Shown here: in pieces, positions 61,268 through 64,000 of the stretch
Layout of the letters: each line of letters begins with the position of its first letter
Numbering within the stretch: the stretch's first letter is position 1
Assembly: GCA_902555435.1 (NCBI GenBank)
Contig: CACDRL010000002.1
Span: 1-64,000, forward strand
DNA: 64,000 nucleotides
Direction of reading: 5' to 3'
From: an uncultured Pelagibacteraceae bacterium
GTDB lineage: Bacteria > Pseudomonadota > Alphaproteobacteria > Pelagibacterales > Pelagibacteraceae
Position numbers and translations under genes: made by a program
The notes under the pieces: generated by a model
Told to the model about the DNA's origin: nothing
What the model saw: only the letters and a program-made list of their open reading frames with translations
Database searches by the model: none

Positions 61268-63139
61268 ATGAAAAATGATTTGTCATTTGATGTAGTTGTA
61301 ATTGGCGGGGGGCATGCTGGGTGTGAAGCAGCTGCAGCTGCAGCTCGTCTAGGTGTAAACACTGCCCTATTCACTCATAAAATAGAAACTATTGGTGAGA
61401 TGTCATGTAACCCAGCAATTGGTGGTTTGGGTAAAGGTCATTTAGTTCGAGAAATAGATGCACTTGATGGTGTTATGGGAGATGTTGCAGATAAATCAGG
61501 CATACAATTTAGATTATTAAATAGAAGCAGAGGTCCAGCGGTACGTGGGCCAAGAACTCAATCAGATCGAGCGCTTTACCGTAAATTTATGCAAGAAAAA
61601 CTTATAAACTATTGTAATTTAAGCATTTTTTCTGATCCAGTAATAAAGTTTATTTTTTATAAAAACACTATAAGCGGTTTTGAAACTAAAGAAGGTAAAA
61701 AGGTATCATGCAACAAGTTAATACTAACAACAGGAACTTTTTTAAATGGTTTGATACATATAGGTGATGAAAGAACACCTGCAGGCAGGTATGATGAAAA
61801 ACCTTCAACAGGTTTAAGTGAACAATTAGCAAAATATGATTTTAAAATTGGAAGATTAAAAACTGGAACACCTCCAAGGTTAGATGCAAGAACCATAAAT
61901 TTTGAAAACCTTGAAGAACAATTCGCAGACGATGATCCTTATTTTTTTTCTTTCTTAACTAAAAAAAATTCTAACAAACAAGTGTCATGTAGAATGACTT
62001 ATACAAATGAGAAGGTTCATAAAATTATAGAAAAAAATTTATCTAAAAGTGCAATGTACTCAGGTAACATAAAAGGAGTAGGACCAAGATATTGTCCATC
62101 TATAGAAGATAAGATAGTAAAATTTGCTGATAAAATTCGTCATCAGATTTTTTTAGAGCCAGAAGGGCTTAATGACCACACAATTTATCCAAATGGGATC
62201 TCTACATCGCTTCCAGCTGGGGTACAAGAAGAAATATGTAATAATATCAATGGTTTAGAAAATGTTAAAATTATAAGGCCAGGATATGCTATAGAATATG
62301 ACTATATAGATCCACGTGAACTATTCTTGACCCTTGAAACTAAGAAGATCAGCAATCTTTATCTTGCAGGACAGATTAATGGAACGACTGGATATGAAGA
62401 AGCTGCAGCACAGGGACTTATAGCTGGCATAAATGCAGCTTTATCTATTAGAAATTCTGAGCCTTTTATCCTTGATAGATCCGATGCCTACATTGGAGTA
62501 ATGATTGATGATTTAGTTACCAAGGGAGTAGCGGAGCCATACCGTATGTTTACATCAAGAGCAGAATATCGATTAAGTTTGAGAGCAGATAATGCAGATC
62601 AAAGATTAACTGCGAAGGGAATAGAAATTGGGTTAATTGGAGAAGAAAGAAAAGCTTTATATTTAGACAAATTCGATAAAATTGAAAAAATTAATTTAAA
62701 AATGAGTAAATCTAGTATTTCACCATCTAAAGCAGAAAAATTTGGAATTAAAATAGCGAAAGATGGAATATTGAGGTCTTCAAATGAGGTGCTAACTCAA
62801 AAGAACGTAAATATGAGTAAAATTAGAGAAATATGGCCTGAAATACCCTATTTTAGTAAAGAAATTGATGAACAAGTAGAAATTAATGCTCATTACAGGG
62901 GATATTTAAAGAAGCAAAAAGCAGATATTTTAGCATTTAAGAGGGATGAGAACCTAATTATTCCTGATAAAATTAATTATGATGTACTTTCAGGATTATC
63001 TAATGAGGTTAAAGCTAAATTTAAAGAAATAAAGCCTAAAACTATGGGTCAAGCTCTTAGAATTGATGGAATAACCCCAGCAGCTGTATATATTTTGTTG
63101 TCACATGTTAAAAGAAAGTCTATTAAGCATATAGCTTAA
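61268..63139 (+). CDS. mnmG: tRNA uridine-5-carboxymethylaminomethyl modification enzyme MnmG
   Basis: [69 protein letters not shown]. Confidence 0.99.
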   Translation: MKNDLSFDVVVIGGGHAGCEAAAAAARLGVNTALFTHKIETIGEMSCNPAIGGLGKGHLVREIDALDGVMGDVADKSGIQFRLLNRSRGPAVRGPRTQSDRALYRKFMQEKLINYCNLSIFSDPVIKFIFYKNTISGFETKEGKKVSCNKLILTTGTFLNGLIHIGDERTPAGRYDEKPSTGLSEQLAKYDFKIGRLKTGTPPRLDARTINFENLEEQFADDDPYFFSFLTKKNSNKQVSCRMTYTNEKVHKIIEKNLSKSAMYSGNIKGVGPRYCPSIEDKIVKFADKIRHQIFLEPEGLNDHTIYPNGISTSLPAGVQEEICNNINGLENVKIIRPGYAIEYDYIDPRELFLTLETKKISNLYLAGQINGTTGYEEAAAQGLIAGINAALSIRNSEPFILDRSDAYIGVMIDDLVTKGVAEPYRMFTSRAEYRLSLRADNADQRLTAKGIEIGLIGEERKALYLDKFDKIEKINLKMSKSSISPSKAEKFGIKIAKDGILRSSNEVLTQKNVNMSKIREIWPEIPYFSKEIDEQVEINAHYRGYLKKQKADILAFKRDENLIIPDKINYDVLSGLSNEVKAKFKEIKPKTMGQALRIDGITPAAVYILLSHVKRKSIKHIA

Positions 63140-63783
63140 TGGATCAAGAAATTTTAAATTCTTACTCTAGACTTAATGACCTAAATGTTTCACGTGAAAC
63201 ATTTTTTGACTTTGAAAACTATATATCTCTGATTCTTGAAAAAAATAAAAAAATTAATATAATTGGTCAAAATACAGCATCAAAAAACTCAATAATTGAA
63301 CGCCATATTATAGATTCAGCGCAAATAATTGATTTTGTTGATTTAAATTGTAATACAACCACAGATTTAGGCTCTGGAGCTGGTTTACCAGGAATTATAG
63401 TGGCAATTATACTAAAAAACATGAAAAATAAAATGAATGTGCATCTGTATGAAAAAAGCTACCATAAAAGCCATTTTTTAAAAGAAGTTTCAGAAAAATT
63501 AAATTTAAATACAAAAGTTTTTCAAAAAAATATTTTTGAGATAAAAAATTTAGAAACAGGAACAATTATGTCGAGAGCATTTAAACCCATGCCTGTAGTT
63601 TTAAATCTAGTTTATGAAAATTTTTCTAAATATAAAAATTTAATTTTCTTTATGGGTAAAAGTGGAAAAAAAGTTTTTGAAAATTCTAAAAAAAAATGGA
63701 ATTTGGAATATATAGAAAAGAAAAGTCTAACAAGTAAGGATTCATTTTTGATAAATATAAAAAAAATTAAAAAAAAAAATTAA
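63139..63783 (+). CDS. rsmG: 16S rRNA (guanine527-N7)-methyltransferase RsmG (GidB)
   Basis: NVSRETFFDFENYISLI, TTDLGSGAGLPGIIVAI, MSRAFKPM. Confidence 0.96.
   Translation: MDQEILNSYSRLNDLNVSRETFFDFENYISLILEKNKKINIIGQNTASKNSIIERHIIDSAQIIDFVDLNCNTTTDLGSGAGLPGIIVAIILKNMKNKMNVHLYEKSYHKSHFLKEVSEKLNLNTKVFQKNIFEIKNLETGTIMSRAFKPMPVVLNLVYENFSKYKNLIFFMGKSGKKVFENSKKKWNLEYIEKKSLTSKDSFLINIKKIKKKN
63186..63201. promoter_or_regulatory. parS centromere site (ParB binding)
   Basis: Perfect 16-bp palindrome TGTTTCACGTGAAACA inside rsmG, immediately upstream of parA. Confidence 0.95.
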
Positions 63784-63804
63784 AAACAAATTGAAAAACA
63801 TTAA

Positions 63805-64000
63805 ATGCAAATTATTTCAGTCATAAATCAAAAGGGTGGGGTAGGAAAAACAACCACCGTAATTAATCTTGCTGCTGGTTTATCGCAACTTAATAAAAAA
63901 ATTTTAGTTATTGATCTAGATCCCCAGGGAAATGCCACTACAGGTCTTGGATTATCAAATACGGAAAACTCAAGCGATACAATTTATGGTGTTCTGAACG
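63805..64000 (+). CDS. parA: Chromosome partitioning ATPase ParA (truncated by window edge)
   Basis: [65 protein letters not shown]. Confidence 0.97.
   Translation, partial: MQIISVINQKGGVGKTTTVINLAAGLSQLNKKILVIDLDPQGNATTGLGLSNTENSSDTIYGVLN

Noticed and set aside
1-64000. CRISPR arrays, IS elements, prophage, toxin-antitoxin or classical defence islands
   Set aside because: No direct-repeat arrays, transposase or integrase motifs, or recognised defence genes were seen anywhere in the window.

Overview
The window is an AT-rich, gene-dense chromosomal segment from an alphaproteobacterium, most likely SAR11/Pelagibacter-like (inferred from composition, compactness and gene order, not from a search). 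Most of it is housekeeping: a ccm cytochrome c maturation cluster, argG, folD, hemC/hemD, tsaD, an acs plus DUF4212/symporter module, rpe-heparinase-like-purH, ftsK-lolA, a his cluster, hslVU, the timA/fxsA/secB/dnaQ/coaE/aroE/maf/PPSR block, then hemE-hemH-hemJ-rho-mnmE-mnmG-rsmG-parA. I saw no CRISPR array, IS element, prophage or rRNA, and found one tRNA (Gly-GCC). The best second-look items are: (1) a probable oriC in the divergent PPSR/hemE intergenic region, with a perfect parS palindrome about 8 kb away inside rsmG; (2) hemE split by a frameshift at an A8 tract; (3) three paralogous sulfotransferase genes, all on the minus strand, inserted singly between housekeeping genes; (4) a three-way-junction-like leader that would sequester the RBS of the DUF4212/symporter operon, plus a pseudoknot-like mnmG leader and a hairpin ahead of ccmC; (5) a photolyase-type cluster containing a protein with no N-terminal antenna domain, a PF04244 protein that appears to lack two Fe-S ligands, and a DUF2256 gene missed by the ORF track. 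I cannot claim a proven novel system. The structured leaders and the dispersed sulfotransferases are the strongest candidates.
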